A stretch of DNA of 64,000 nucleotides from Clostridium chromiireducens (lineage in GTDB: Bacteria > Bacillota > Clostridia > Clostridiales > Clostridiaceae): the NCBI RefSeq assembly GCF_002029255.1, contig NZ_MZGT01000017.1, positions 1 through 64,000 of the forward strand, written 5' to 3'. Positions 29,903 to 41,499 of this stretch are shown here, piece by piece. The stretch's first letter is position 1, and each line of letters begins with the position of its first letter. The position numbers were made by a program, and so were the translations under genes. Below the pieces are notes generated by a model. The model saw nothing but the letters and a program-made list of their open reading frames with translations, did no database searches and had not been told where the DNA came from.

Positions 29903-30334
29903 TTAACTTCTTATAAGTTTTATTAAATTTCTTTCTAGTCTTACATCATCTTCTTCTGTTCTCTTTTTATGATTAGAGGTTCTCCCTCCACTTCTTCTTA
30001 TTTTTTGAGATATATGTCTTTCTTCTAGCATTCTATCGATATTCTTTTCATCATATATGAATCCTTTTGGATTTATTACTTTTGCCCTTTTAGACAAACA
30101 TATTGCTGCCACACCATAATCTTGTGATACAATTATGTCTCCCTCTTTGGTTTCATTCATTACGTACATATCCACGCTTTGAAATCCACTATCAACAACT
30201 TTGACCTGACAATAATCACTTTGAATAAAATGGTGAATATCACAATATATTATTACTGGAATCTCATGATCCTTTGCTGCTCTTTCAATAATGGAGATGC
30301 CCGGACAGGCATCTCCATCAATTATTATTTTCAT
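29903..30334 (-). CDS. YaiI/YqxD-family protein (DUF188, PIN-like)
   Basis: 143 aa, the usual size. Family signatures: IIIDGDACPG at the start, VVDSGFQSVDMYVMN, GDIIVSQDYGVAAICLSKRA, NPKGFIYDEKNID, and the basic RRSGGRTSNHKKRTEEDD. The Asp residues resemble a PIN-type nuclease site, but no activity is established. It begins 7 nt after the pgi stop, so the two genes form one unit. Confidence 0.93.
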   Translation of the reverse strand: MKIIIDGDACPGISIIERAAKDHEIPVIIYCDIHHFIQSDYCQVKVVDSGFQSVDMYVMNETKEGDIIVSQDYGVAAICLSKRAKVINPKGFIYDEKNIDRMLEERHISQKIRRSGGRTSNHKKRTEEDDVRLERNLIKLIRS

Positions 30335-30341
30335 AATTAAA

Positions 30342-31691
30342 TTAAAGTCTCTTTTCTAGTTCGGCCTTCATTTCTTCAAATCCTGGCTTTCCTAGTAATG
30401 CAAACATATTTTTCTTGTATGCTTCAACTCCTGGTTGATCAAATGGATTTATTCCTAATAAATGTCCACTGATTCCGCAAGCTTTTTCGAAGAAGTAAAC
30501 CATATATCCAAAATAATATGCTGAAATTTCTGGTACGCTTAATACCATGTTTGGAACTCCACCGTCATTATGAGCTAATAAAGTTCCTTGGAATGCTTTC
30601 TTATTTACAAAATCCATAGTTTTTCCAGCCAAGAAATTTAGTCCATCTAAATCGCTATCAGCTTCTTCTATGTTAATCTCATATTTTGCTTTTTCTATAT
30701 TTATAACTGTTTCAAAAAGTACTCTTCTTCCATCTTGAACATATTGTCCCATTGAGTGAAGGTCAGTACTAAAGTCAACTGCAGCTGGGAATAATCCTTT
30801 ACCGTCTTTACCTTCTGATTCTCCATATAATTGTTTCCACCATTCGTTAAAGAAATGAAGTGATGGCTCATAGTTTACTAATACTTCAATAACTTTACCT
30901 TTGTTATATAAAGCATTTCTAACAGCAGCATATTTGTATGCATCATTTTCTTTAATTGATGGAACTGAGTACACTTCTCTTGCATCAGCAGCACCTTTCA
31001 TCATTTCATCAATATCGATTCCAGCAGCAGCTATTGGTAGCAGTCCAACTGCAGTTAATACTGAGAATCTTCCTCCAACATCATCAGGCACTACGAAGCT
31101 TTCATATCCTTCTGCATCAGCTAATGTTTTTAATGCTCCTCTAGCCTTATCAGTTGTAGCATATATTCTCTTTCTTGCTTCATCTACTCCGTACTTATTT
31201 TCTAAATAAGTTCTTAAAATTCTAAATGCAATTGCAGGTTCTGTAGTAGTACCTGATTTTGAAATTACATTTACACTTATATCTTTACCTTCAACAGCTT
31301 GTAAAAGTTCTGCCATATATGTTGAACTAATATTATTTCCTACATAAAAAATTTTAGGAGCTTTTCTCTTATCACTATCTAACGCATTATGAAAGTTATT
31401 TGTTAGCATTTCAATTGCTGCTCTAGCACCAAGATATGATCCACCTATTCCTATAACTATTAAAGCATCTGAATCAGATTGAATTTTTTCTGCTGCTTTT
31501 TTTATTCTAGAAAACTCATCCTTATCATAATTTACTGGAAGGTCAACCCATCCTAAAAAATCATTCCCTGCTCCTGTTTTATTGTGTAACTTATCATGTG
31601 CACTCTTAACCATTTCTTCCATATAATCAATTTCAGTTAGGTTTAAATAAGGTGCAACTTTTGATAAATCTAACGATATACCTTTACTCAT
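30342..31691 (-). CDS. pgi: Glucose-6-phosphate isomerase
   Basis: 449 aa, the short bacterial type found in Firmicutes. It interconverts glucose-6-phosphate and fructose-6-phosphate in glycolysis. Recognisable motifs are [58 protein letters not shown] (PGI signature 1), and the C-terminal [17 protein letters not shown] with the catalytic Lys. AGGAGG-like GGAGGT precedes the ATG. It is followed by the YaiI-like gene. Confidence 0.97.
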   Translation of the reverse strand: MSKGISLDLSKVAPYLNLTEIDYMEEMVKSAHDKLHNKTGAGNDFLGWVDLPVNYDKDEFSRIKKAAEKIQSDSDALIVIGIGGSYLGARAAIEMLTNNFHNALDSDKRKAPKIFYVGNNISSTYMAELLQAVEGKDISVNVISKSGTTTEPAIAFRILRTYLENKYGVDEARKRIYATTDKARGALKTLADAEGYESFVVPDDVGGRFSVLTAVGLLPIAAAGIDIDEMMKGAADAREVYSVPSIKENDAYKYAAVRNALYNKGKVIEVLVNYEPSLHFFNEWWKQLYGESEGKDGKGLFPAAVDFSTDLHSMGQYVQDGRRVLFETVINIEKAKYEINIEEADSDLDGLNFLAGKTMDFVNKKAFQGTLLAHNDGGVPNMVLSVPEISAYYFGYMVYFFEKACGISGHLLGINPFDQPGVEAYKKNMFALLGKPGFEEMKAELEKRL

Positions 31692-31892
31692 TTTCTTATC
31701 CTACCTCCAAACACAATTATTATTAAAAATTCTATTTTATTATATCACAAATTATCCAAATGATATCTTTAGTTTTATTTTTTTCACAAATATATAACAA
31801 TTACTAAAATTATTAGGTTCTATTTAGTTTTTCTATGCTTTATTTTTACTATATACATAAATTAATATACATTTATTTAATCATGTTACTAA

Positions 31893-31930
31893 TAAATATA
31901 GAGGAATATAAAAACATCCCTCTATATTTA
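31893..31930 (-). terminator. Possible terminator of the Cys-rich protein gene
   Basis: A perfect 12-bp inverted repeat (31893-31904 / 31919-31930) with a 14-nt loop, 30 nt after the stop at 31960. The U tail on the minus strand is weak. Confidence 0.5.
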
Positions 31931-31959
31931 TATTATAATTCTATATAATATTTAATTGA

Positions 31960-32355
31960 TTAACAGCAGCATCTGCATTTACAACAACAGCATTTATTTT
32001 TTCTTATATACTCCAGAACTTCTTGTTTTGCCTTTTCATAACCATCTTTATATCCTTCTTGATATCCTGCTGTTTCTCCCTTTGTTTCTCCATCCTCAAG
32101 ACCATCACAATATCCATCTCTATAACCATCGTTATAAGCATCTTCTAATGCGTCAGCTAAACGATCATGGTCACATCTACGACGGCAATCATTAGTATTA
32201 TTAGCACCAAGAGTTCCACTAGGATTATTACAATTTCTTCTATCTGTATCTCCAAGTTCCTCTCCACAACGAGGTCTGCAATTTCTTCTGTCTGTATCTC
32301 CAAGTTCATCCCCACAGCGAGGTCTGCAATCTCTACAATTATATCTGTTCTCCAT
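31960..32355 (-). CDS. Cys-rich protein with tandem repeat and eight-glycine period-4 motif
   Basis: 131 aa, 17 Cys. Two adjacent 16-aa repeats (residues 10-25 and 26-41) begin CRPRCGDELGDTDRR and CRPRCGEELGDTDRR. The middle (77-105) has Gly at 77, 81, 85, 89, 93, 97, 101 and 105, exactly every fourth residue, with Tyr and Asp between, like the GxxxG helices of Yae1-type proteins. The end is CCCCKCRCCC (eight Cys in ten residues). GGAGAG gives the start; no signal peptide. I do not recognise a named family. Cys clusters at both ends suggest metal binding or disulphide cross-linking, as in clostridial spore-coat proteins, but that is inference. Confidence 0.75.
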   Translation of the reverse strand: MENRYNCRDCRPRCGDELGDTDRRNCRPRCGEELGDTDRRNCNNPSGTLGANNTNDCRRRCDHDRLADALEDAYNDGYRDGYCDGLEDGETKGETAGYQEGYKDGYEKAKQEVLEYIRKNKCCCCKCRCCC

Positions 32356-32523
32356 TTTATTCTCTCCTTTGTAATTGGCTATATAGCCCTATAATAAAGC
32401 ACAAAAACTCGCAACTCTAATAATTGCCTAGTATTATATTATGCCGATTCATTATATTTGTTATTGGTTAAGTAAAAATAAGTATTCCACTATATAAGAA
32501 ACTCAAAACGCTTTTCATAAATT

Positions 32524-32556
32524 AAACAGCTTAATATCCAAAATACTAAGCTGTTT
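32524..32556. terminator. Inverted repeat, likely terminator
   Basis: AAACAGCTTA (32524-32533) pairs with TAAGCTGTTT (32547-32556). It lies downstream of the 25-codon gene and upstream of the Cys-rich protein gene, T-rich on the plus strand. Confidence 0.5.
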
Positions 32557-32576
32557 GTTTATGAATTATACACCAA

Positions 32577-32599
32577 AAAGAGTAGTCTTACGACTACTC
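32577..32599 (-). terminator. Terminator of the 25-codon gene
   Basis: On the minus strand GAGTAGT and ACTACTC pair around a 6-nt loop and are followed by five U. Confidence 0.7.
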
Positions 32600-32682
32600 A
32601 TAATATTACTAAATTTAGTTTATATTTTTCCTTTTTACAACTTAATCACTTCATAATATATAACTTATCAGTTTTTTCTTTA

Positions 32683-32760
32683 CTATTGTTTATCAGACGC
32701 GGTACCTATTTTACGAACTAGCGCCACACATATAATTATTACTAATAATATTATTGACAT
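32683..32760 (-). CDS. 25-aa hydrophobic peptide (small membrane protein)
   Basis: The frame reads MSIILLVIIICVALVRKIG followed by TASDKQ and a TAG stop. Residues 2-15 form one hydrophobic helix ending at Arg16/Lys17, so a single-span peptide with the C-terminus inside is likely. It has a near-perfect Shine-Dalgarno, AAGGAGGGG (32774-32766), 5 nt from the ATG, plus a promoter at 32793-32821 and a terminator at 32577-32599. It is therefore a complete transcription unit, too short for normal gene callers. Size and shape recall single-span subunits or type I toxin peptides, but I cannot assign a role. Confidence 0.65.
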   Translation of the reverse strand: MSIILLVIIICVALVRKIGTASDKQ

Positions 32761-32792
32761 ATGTACCCCTCCTTAATTTCTTCTACATGTTC

Positions 32793-32821
32793 ATGATACT
32801 ATACCTACGTAAACGTATCAA
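32793..32821 (-). promoter_or_regulatory. Promoter of the 25-codon gene, flanked by an inverted repeat
   Basis: On the minus strand TTGATA (32821-32816), 17 bp, TATCAT (32798-32793). The 8-bp arms CATGATAC (32792-32799) and GTATCATG (32837-32844) bracket the promoter and one overlaps the -10 box, suggesting an operator or a foldable leader. Confidence 0.55.
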
Positions 32822-32844
32822 CCTGTAATTAGTGGGGTATCATG

Positions 32845-32979
32845 AAAATAAATTTTACTTTTCCATTGGATTCCTGCATATTATTTTACTTACATTTTAG
32901 TTATTAATTTTTACTCAATTTATATTCACTTGTAAACCAGATATTTTTGTCTCACTGGTAGTATTTCTAAAATTAATAA
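32845..32979. other. Spacer between small-peptide promoter and guaA terminator
   Basis: AT-rich, with no gene or clear motif seen. Confidence 0.4.
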
Positions 32980-33020
32980 AAAAAGCAGCTTAGATATTAC
33001 ACTTTTCAGATAATATCTAA
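32980..33020 (-). terminator. Terminator of guaA
   Basis: On the minus strand TTAGATATTA (33020-33011) pairs with TAATATCTAA (32999-32990), extended by imperfect flanking pairs, then a run of U. It lies 56 nt after the guaA stop. Confidence 0.75.
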
Positions 33021-33075
33021 ACTACTATATTCTTCATTAACTTATCTAATTTTCTTATTTAGCTAACCTTACTAT

Positions 33076-34617
33076 CTATTCAAACTCTATAGTAGCTGGA
33101 GGCTTTCCTGTACAATCATACATTACACGATTTACCCCTTTTACTTCATTTACAATTCTAGTTGTTACTTTTCCAAGTACTTCCCATGGAAGATCTGCTG
33201 ATTCTGCAGTCATGAAATCACTTGTGGTTACAGCTCTAAGGGCAATTGCATAATCATAGGTTCTCTCATCACCCATAACGCCTACTGAACGCATGTTAGT
33301 AAGTGCTGCAAAGTACTGACCAATTTCTTTATCAATACCTGCTTTTACAATTTCTTCACGATAAATTGCATCTGCTTCTTGAACTATTTTAACTTTTTCA
33401 GCTGTTACTTCTCCAATGATACGTATTCCAAGTCCAGGCCCTGGAAAAGGTTGTCTGAATACTAATTTTTCAGGTATATCAAGTTCGAGTCCTGCCTTAC
33501 GTACTTCATCTTTAAATAATAACCTAAGAGGTTCTATTATCTCTTTAAAATCAACATAATCAGGAAGACCTCCAACATTATGATGTGATTTTATAACTGC
33601 CGATTTTCCAAGACCACTTTCAATTACATCTGGATAAATAGTTCCTTGTACAAGAAAATCAACTATTCCTATTTTTTTAGCTTCCTCTTCAAATACTCTT
33701 ATAAACTCTTCACCAATAATTTTTCTCTTTTGCTCCGGCTCTTCTACTCCAGCTAACTTTTCATAAAATCTTTCTTGTGCATTTACGCGAATGAAATTCA
33801 AATCATATTGACCATTAGGTCCAAATACTTCTTCAACTTCATCACCTTCATTTTTACGAAGTAATCCATGGTCAACAAATACACATGTTAATTGCTTTCC
33901 AACAGCCCTTGAAAGTAATACCGCTGCTACAGATGAATCAACTCCGCCTGATAATGCACATAATACTTTACCATCTCCAACTTTTTCACGAATTTCTTCA
34001 ATTGTCTTCTCAACAAACGAATCCATTTTCCAATCACCAGCACACCCACAAACATTATATACAAAATTTGAGAGCATCTTTGTACCTTCTTGCGTATGCA
34101 TAACTTCTGGATGAAATTGAACTGCATATAAATTTTTATCTTCACATTCCATAGCCGCAACTGGACATACTGGAGTATCAGCTATTATTTTAAAACCTTC
34201 TGGTTCCTTTTCTATGTAATCAGTATGACTCATCCAACAAATTGTTGAAGGTGATATTCCTTCAAAAAGTTTAGACTCTACATTTATATTGACTTTTGTT
34301 TTCCCATATTCACTTACAGGTGCCGTTTCAACTTTTCCTCCAAGCATATGAGCCATAAGTTGAGATCCATAACATATACCAAGTATAGGTACTCCTACTT
34401 CAAATATAGCTTTGTCGCATAAAGGAGAATCTTCACCATATACACTGTTTGGTCCGCCTGTAAAGATAATTCCCTTCGGATTCATTTCCTTTATCTTATC
34501 AATGCTTAAATCATAAGGATGAACTTCACAATATACGTTACATTCCCTCACTCTTCTAGCAATCAATTGATTATATTGTCCACCAAAGTCAATAACTAAA
34601 ACTAAATCTCTTTTCAT
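33076..34617 (-). CDS. guaA: GMP synthase (glutamine-hydrolysing)
   Basis: 513 aa. The class I glutamine amidotransferase domain comes first (residues 1-190; GICYGSQ with nucleophile Cys, then VQFHPEV), followed by the ATP pyrophosphatase domain ([16 protein letters not shown] near 225) and the C-terminal dimerisation domain ([13 protein letters not shown]; ends PPATIEFE). It converts XMP to GMP. AGGAGG precedes the ATG. It follows guaB at a distance of 195 bp, containing a hairpin at 34761-34808; no second riboswitch is evident in that gap. Confidence 0.98.
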   Translation of the reverse strand: MKRDLVLVIDFGGQYNQLIARRVRECNVYCEVHPYDLSIDKIKEMNPKGIIFTGGPNSVYGEDSPLCDKAIFEVGVPILGICYGSQLMAHMLGGKVETAPVSEYGKTKVNINVESKLFEGISPSTICWMSHTDYIEKEPEGFKIIADTPVCPVAAMECEDKNLYAVQFHPEVMHTQEGTKMLSNFVYNVCGCAGDWKMDSFVEKTIEEIREKVGDGKVLCALSGGVDSSVAAVLLSRAVGKQLTCVFVDHGLLRKNEGDEVEEVFGPNGQYDLNFIRVNAQERFYEKLAGVEEPEQKRKIIGEEFIRVFEEEAKKIGIVDFLVQGTIYPDVIESGLGKSAVIKSHHNVGGLPDYVDFKEIIEPLRLLFKDEVRKAGLELDIPEKLVFRQPFPGPGLGIRIIGEVTAEKVKIVQEADAIYREEIVKAGIDKEIGQYFAALTNMRSVGVMGDERTYDYAIALRAVTTSDFMTAESADLPWEVLGKVTTRIVNEVKGVNRVMYDCTGKPPATIEFE

Positions 34618-34760
34618 GTTCTCCTCCTAAACTGTTCTTATAAATTCTATTATCGACTAAATAAATCTTTTTATCAATAAATTAAGACAAATTTCACCGG
34701 AAAATTTATAAATATTAATATTAAAAACTTTAACTAAATATTACTTAAGCAAATTAAGTA

Positions 34761-34808
34761 ATGCACAGTTCACATAAATGATACATTCTTTAATAGTGAA
34801 CTGTGCAT
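34761..34808 (-). terminator. Hairpin between guaB and guaA
   Basis: A perfect 13-bp stem (ATGCACAGTTCAC, 34761-34773, with 34796-34808) starting 4 nt after the guaB stop. It lacks a U run on the minus strand, so it may stabilise the guaB 3' end or allow partial read-through into guaA rather than stop it. Confidence 0.5.
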
Positions 34809-34812
34809 ATTA

Positions 34813-36282
<1,470 letters not shown>

Positions 36283-36354
36283 TCAGTTTTGAATAATTCG
36301 CTTCATTTTTATATATTTATGATTTATTTCTTGCATAATTTATTGTATAAAAAA

Positions 36355-36388
36355 AGCACATTAACCCCAGAAGTGACGTTAATATGCT
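36355..36388 (-). terminator. Riboswitch-controlled terminator in the guaB leader
   Basis: On the minus strand AGCATATTAAC (36388-36378) pairs with GTTAATGTGCT (36365-36355), one wobble pair, followed by seven U (36354-36348). It lies between aptamer and guaB and is the expression platform. Confidence 0.85.
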
Positions 36389-36421
36389 AATAAAAATCTA
36401 ATTTTAGCCTATACTAATATC

Positions 36422-36486
36422 ACTCATAGTCGGAATTTTACGGTTTCCGGTAGATACTCCTTGCCATATTCAAGGTATATACAAGT
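36422..36486 (-). promoter_or_regulatory. Guanine (purine-class) riboswitch aptamer
   Basis: On the minus strand the conserved core is present: CCTTGAATATGGCAAGG (P2 and loop L2), then AGTATCTACCGG (J2/3 start), ACCGTAAAATTCCG (P3 and L3) and GACTATGAG (J3/1 and P1). P1 forms from ACTTGTA and TATGAGT with two wobble pairs. The ligand-pairing base in GACTATG is C, as in guanine-binding members. It precedes guaB by about 150 nt and is expected to turn off transcription when guanine is abundant. Confidence 0.93.
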
Positions 36487-36631
36487 TTTTAAATGTGCTA
36501 TGTTTTGAATTAAAACTATTATAATGTATGTACAATATAAAGTCAATCAATTTGAAGCTAAAATTGCATTTTTTGATGTTACTATTTTCACAACTATCTT
36601 TTACTAACAACTTTGTAAATGTAAAGCTGCA

Positions 36632-37078
36632 CTAACTGTTATTAGTTACATTAGTAATAGTTGCAGTTCTTAACACGTCAGTATTTCCGTCTATATCAAA
36701 TTCTGCGCCATTTACAATAAGCTGACACTGATTTAAAGTAGTTGTATCTGGCAAATTCTCCAAGTTAATATTCTCTAAATATTTCTCCACCCCATCTTTA
36801 GTTTTCATATTTGATACTGTTGTTGTGCCTTGCAATTCACCATATTTTAACTTATATGACTCGGCAGCCATTACAACTTTTCTGGATTGGTCAACTACTT
36901 TGGTCTTTTTCGCTTCCTTTATATATCCGGTAACCTGTGGTACAATTACGCTTGCTAAAATTCCAATTATCGCCATTACTGCTATAAGTTCAATTAATGT
37001 AAATCCCTTTCTTTTTCTATGAACTATTTTTCCATTCTTTAGATTAAGTCTATCCATAATTATTTGTTTAGTTTTCAT
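36632..37078 (-). CDS. Type IV pilin-like prepilin
   Basis: 148 aa. The prepilin peptidase site is RKG|FTLIELIAVMAIIGILASV: a basic leader of about 25 residues, then Phe+1, Glu+5 and a hydrophobic helix. The C-terminal part is a small pilin head without the paired Cys of the usual D-region. GGAGAGTG precedes the ATG. No pilus assembly genes (pilB, pilC, pilD, pilT) are nearby, so it is an orphan that would depend on machinery elsewhere. The next gene upstream is groEL, separated by a terminator. Confidence 0.88.
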   Translation of the reverse strand: MKTKQIIMDRLNLKNGKIVHRKRKGFTLIELIAVMAIIGILASVIVPQVTGYIKEAKKTKVVDQSRKVVMAAESYKLKYGELQGTTTVSNMKTKDGVEKYLENINLENLPDTTTLNQCQLIVNGAEFDIDGNTDVLRTATITNVTNNS

Positions 37079-37157
37079 ACATCACTCTCCGTTTTTATTT
37101 TTTTGTATATCTCAAATATTGCCAGTTTATTCAAGTAATATACAAGGATAAAAAATA

Positions 37158-37197
37158 AAAAAAGAACGAAACTGTATAAACAATTTCGTTCTTTTTT
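37158..37197. terminator. Terminator of groESL
   Basis: A perfect 14-bp stem (37158-37171 / 37184-37197) flanked by A and T runs so it works on both strands. It lies about 80 nt after the groEL stop. Confidence 0.85.
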
Positions 37198-37278
37198 ATA
37201 ACATACACCAAGTAAATTAATTATATAAAACTCAAGATTATTTGTATTTTAATAAATTAAGACTTATTCTTCAATTTA

Positions 37279-38904
<1,626 letters not shown>

Positions 38905-38992
38905 TTATATTACACGCTCCTTTATTATATGTTATTTATTATATTTCATAATTTCAATTTTATTTTACTAATTAAGCAATATAAATATAGTA

Positions 38993-39277
38993 CTATTCAA
39001 CTATTGCTAATATATCGTCTTGTTTTAATATTGTATACTCTTCTCCGTCAACCTTAACTTCTGTTCCAGCATATTTAGAGTATAGAACCTTATCTCCAAC
39101 CTTAACTTCCATAGCTACTCTATTTCCATCTACAACTGCTCCAGGACCTACTGCAACCACTTCTGCTTCTTGTGGTCTTTCCTTTGCAGCACCAGTTAAG
39201 ACTATTCCACTTTTAGTCTTTTCTTCTGCCTCTAATTTTTTAATTACTACTCTTTCACCAAGTGGTTTAATGTTCAT
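38993..39277 (-). CDS. groES: Co-chaperonin GroES (Hsp10)
   Basis: 94 aa: [19 protein letters not shown], the mobile loop [16 protein letters not shown], and [21 protein letters not shown]. The start at 39277 follows AAGGAGGG. A longer frame to 39340 would run into the CIRCE operator and is not real. It caps GroEL. Confidence 0.98.
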   Translation of the reverse strand: MNIKPLGERVVIKKLEAEEKTKSGIVLTGAAKERPQEAEVVAVGPGAVVDGNRVAMEVKVGDKVLYSKYAGTEVKVDGEEYTILKQDDILAIVE

Positions 39278-39329
39278 GAAAAAACCCTCCTTAAAATATA
39301 TATATAATTTATTTGTATTTAAATTTCTG

Positions 39330-39356
39330 TTAGCACTCATTACTGTCGAGTGCTAA
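39330..39356. promoter_or_regulatory. CIRCE operator (HrcA) of groESL
   Basis: TTAGCACTC, nine bases, GAGTGCTAA: a perfect consensus CIRCE. A TATAAT box (39366-39361 on the minus strand) lies 4 bp upstream, so HrcA bound here would cover the transcription start. No hrcA gene is in the window. Confidence 0.97.
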
Positions 39357-39543
39357 CATAATTATAATATCCTTTATAACCATATAATTCAAACATTACT
39401 TCTAATATTATATCCCTTTTTTCAGCGAATATTACTTCTTATCTCAAAATATATCCCATTTGCTTAATTTTTCTCTGTTTTATTTATTTTTTTATATGCA
39501 TTTATTTTTCCATATATATTCATATAAAAAGCTATTTAAAAAT

Positions 39544-39582
39544 AAAAACCCAAATCAGATAAGATTACCGATTTGGGTTTTT
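39544..39582 (-). terminator. Terminator of the hydrogenase gene
   Basis: A perfect 13-bp stem (AAAAACCCAAATC, 39544-39556, with 39570-39582) and U-rich tail, 10 nt after the hydrogenase stop. Confidence 0.85.
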
Positions 39583-39591
39583 ATTCTTATA

Positions 39592-41082
39592 TTATCTTTC
39601 TAAATTTACATCGTGGTATTCTTCCAACACTTTATTTGATAATACACTCTTGATTGTTGTTTGCTGGTTCAACTTAGTAAATGGAGCTTTAGCTTTCATT
39701 ACAGATACAATTTTAGCTGCTCCGTTTATACAACCACCTTCGCACATCATACCTTCGATGAAGTTCCCTTGTAACTTTCCTACCTTAGCCATTGTCATAG
39801 TTTTCTTGATGTCTGCACCACCTGAAACCTGAACCGGCTTAAATTCTACTTCAACGCCTTTTTCTTGTACGTAATTTTGTATTGCAGCTGTTAATCCTCC
39901 ACCAACAGCAAAATTTCTACCAAAAATTGAAGCTTCATCAACTATTATATCTTCACACGCAGCTGGATCAACTTCAAAAGCGTCAAATAAAGCTACTATC
40001 TCTTCAAATGTTAACACATAATCAACTGCATCTTTTATTGAATTAATTAGTGCTTCATTTTTCTTTGCAGTACATGGCCCTACAAATACTACCTTTGCAT
40101 CCTTATCTTTAGACTTTATATATCTGCCTGTCGCCACCATAGGAGAAACGGTTCCTGAAATTTTTTCTGCTTGATCTGGCATCATCTTTTCAATGTAGCT
40201 TAAGAATCCTGGACAACATGAATTTGTCATGTAACTGTCTCCCTTTTCCATTCTTTCTACAAATTCATTACTTTCATGTACAGTTACTGCATCTGCTCCA
40301 CACGCAGCTTCTAGCATATCTTTAAAACCTAAAGCTTTAATTGCATTCTTAACTTGTCCATAAGTTGTCTTTGGACCAAATTCGCCTGTAATAGCAGGTG
40401 CAACTACAGCATAGATATTTTTATCTTCGTTCATCAATTCATAAACAACTTTAACTAAAGAACTCTTATCTTCTATAGCTCCAAATGGACATGCTGACAT
40501 ACAAGCACCGCAATTTACACACTTGCTTTCTGTAATTTCAGCACTTAGATCTTCTGCATTATAACTTAACGCACCTGTTGGACACGATTTTTTACATGGT
40601 CTCATATCCTCTGCGATAGCATCATAAGGACATGCTTTCTTACACATTCCACATTCTTTACATTTGTCAGGTTCTATATATGCTCTTCCATCAACATATG
40701 TAATAGCTCCAAAATTACACACACTTTGACACTTGTGAGCTACGCAGTTTCTGCAAGAATCAGTAACTTGAAATTTCTTTGTTGGACATCTATCACATGC
40801 TTCTTTTATAACATATAATATTTGATTTTTATCTTGTACATCGATCAAATCTTGTCCATGTTTACCATTTGGCTCATAGCCAGCTGCGAGCTTTGCTCTT
40901 TCCAATACTACATTTCTTTCTTGTTCAACAGTATCCCTATAAGTAGGAGTCTCCCCTTCAATCATAGCAAATGGAATTTTTTCTAACTCCTCTTTACTGA
41001 TTTTGTTCTCCTTTGCCAATAATGCAACTCTAGTAAGAACCTCATGCTTTAGTCTTAAAAGTTGATTTTCAAATTGAAACAT
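39592..41082 (-). CDS. [FeFe] hydrogenase, monomeric ferredoxin-like type (group B-like)
   Basis: 496 aa. The N-terminal part has several four-Cys [4Fe-4S] motifs (CKECGMCKKACP, CKKSCP, CVNCGACMSACP) and an upstream Cys-rich stretch (CPTKK, CRNCVAHKC). The H-cluster domain has variant motifs L1 TNSCCPGF, L2 VGPCTAKKNEA and L3 MMCEGGCINGAA. These differ from the group A consensus (TSCCPxW, MPCxxKxxE, ExMACxxGCxxGGG) and fit the group B set, whose physiological direction is poorly known. The start at 41082 follows GGGAGAG. A perfect Rex box at 41150-41167 upstream suggests NADH-linked control. Electron partner is probably ferredoxin. No maturases are nearby. Confidence 0.93.
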   Translation of the reverse strand: MFQFENQLLRLKHEVLTRVALLAKENKISKEELEKIPFAMIEGETPTYRDTVEQERNVVLERAKLAAGYEPNGKHGQDLIDVQDKNQILYVIKEACDRCPTKKFQVTDSCRNCVAHKCQSVCNFGAITYVDGRAYIEPDKCKECGMCKKACPYDAIAEDMRPCKKSCPTGALSYNAEDLSAEITESKCVNCGACMSACPFGAIEDKSSLVKVVYELMNEDKNIYAVVAPAITGEFGPKTTYGQVKNAIKALGFKDMLEAACGADAVTVHESNEFVERMEKGDSYMTNSCCPGFLSYIEKMMPDQAEKISGTVSPMVATGRYIKSKDKDAKVVFVGPCTAKKNEALINSIKDAVDYVLTFEEIVALFDAFEVDPAACEDIIVDEASIFGRNFAVGGGLTAAIQNYVQEKGVEVEFKPVQVSGGADIKKTMTMAKVGKLQGNFIEGMMCEGGCINGAAKIVSVMKAKAPFTKLNQQTTIKSVLSNKVLEEYHDVNLER

Positions 41083-41149
41083 TATACACACACTCTCCCA
41101 TGAATATTTTTTATCTTTCTTAATTTCATGAGATAATTATAACATACTC

Positions 41150-41167
41150 TTGTTAAAAATATAACAA
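41150..41167. promoter_or_regulatory. Rex operator upstream of the [FeFe] hydrogenase gene
   Basis: TTGTTAAAAATATAACAA, perfect TTGTTA-N6-TAACAA. On the minus strand a TATAAT (41141-41136) lies just downstream, so the box overlaps the -35 region. It lies 67 bp upstream of the start codon. Confidence 0.85.
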
Positions 41168-41439
41168 GTATTCCGTAATTTAAATTTTCTGAATTTTTCC
41201 ATTTATTTCTCTATACTCACTTACTTAAGAAAACATCTACATTGTCGCTTCAATAAGCATTTTTTATTTTTTCATCTCCGTATATTAACATATCAATTTC
41301 CCATAAAAATTCACGATATCTAGATGCAATATGACTATACCAAACTACTTTAAATGATAAAATTTTGTCATTAATTTTTTAGTCCCTGAAGTTTTTTTAG
41401 TGAATATATTAAAATAGATGAATTAAGAACATAGAATAA
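41168..41439. other. Spacer upstream of the hydrogenase promoter
   Basis: About 270 bp, AT-rich. No open frame with a ribosome binding site and no clear structure apart from the terminator that follows at 41440-41468. Confidence 0.4.
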
Positions 41440-41468
41440 AAAGTCTAGAAATTAGCAATCTAGACTTT
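41440..41468 (-). terminator. Terminator of the ogg gene
   Basis: A perfect 10-bp stem (AAAGTCTAGA, 41440-41449, with 41459-41468) and a U run on the minus strand, 31 nt after the ogg stop. Confidence 0.8.
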
Positions 41469-41499
41469 CTTATATCCATTCTTATGTTATTATAAAAAC

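Noticed and set aside
34618-34760. Possible second riboswitch before guaA
   Set aside because: I could not find the purine-aptamer blocks; only a hairpin (34761-34808) without aptamer features is nearby.
39278-39340. N-terminal extension of GroES
   Set aside because: The extra 21 codons overlap CIRCE and precede the AAGGAGGG site; the canonical 94-aa start is downstream.
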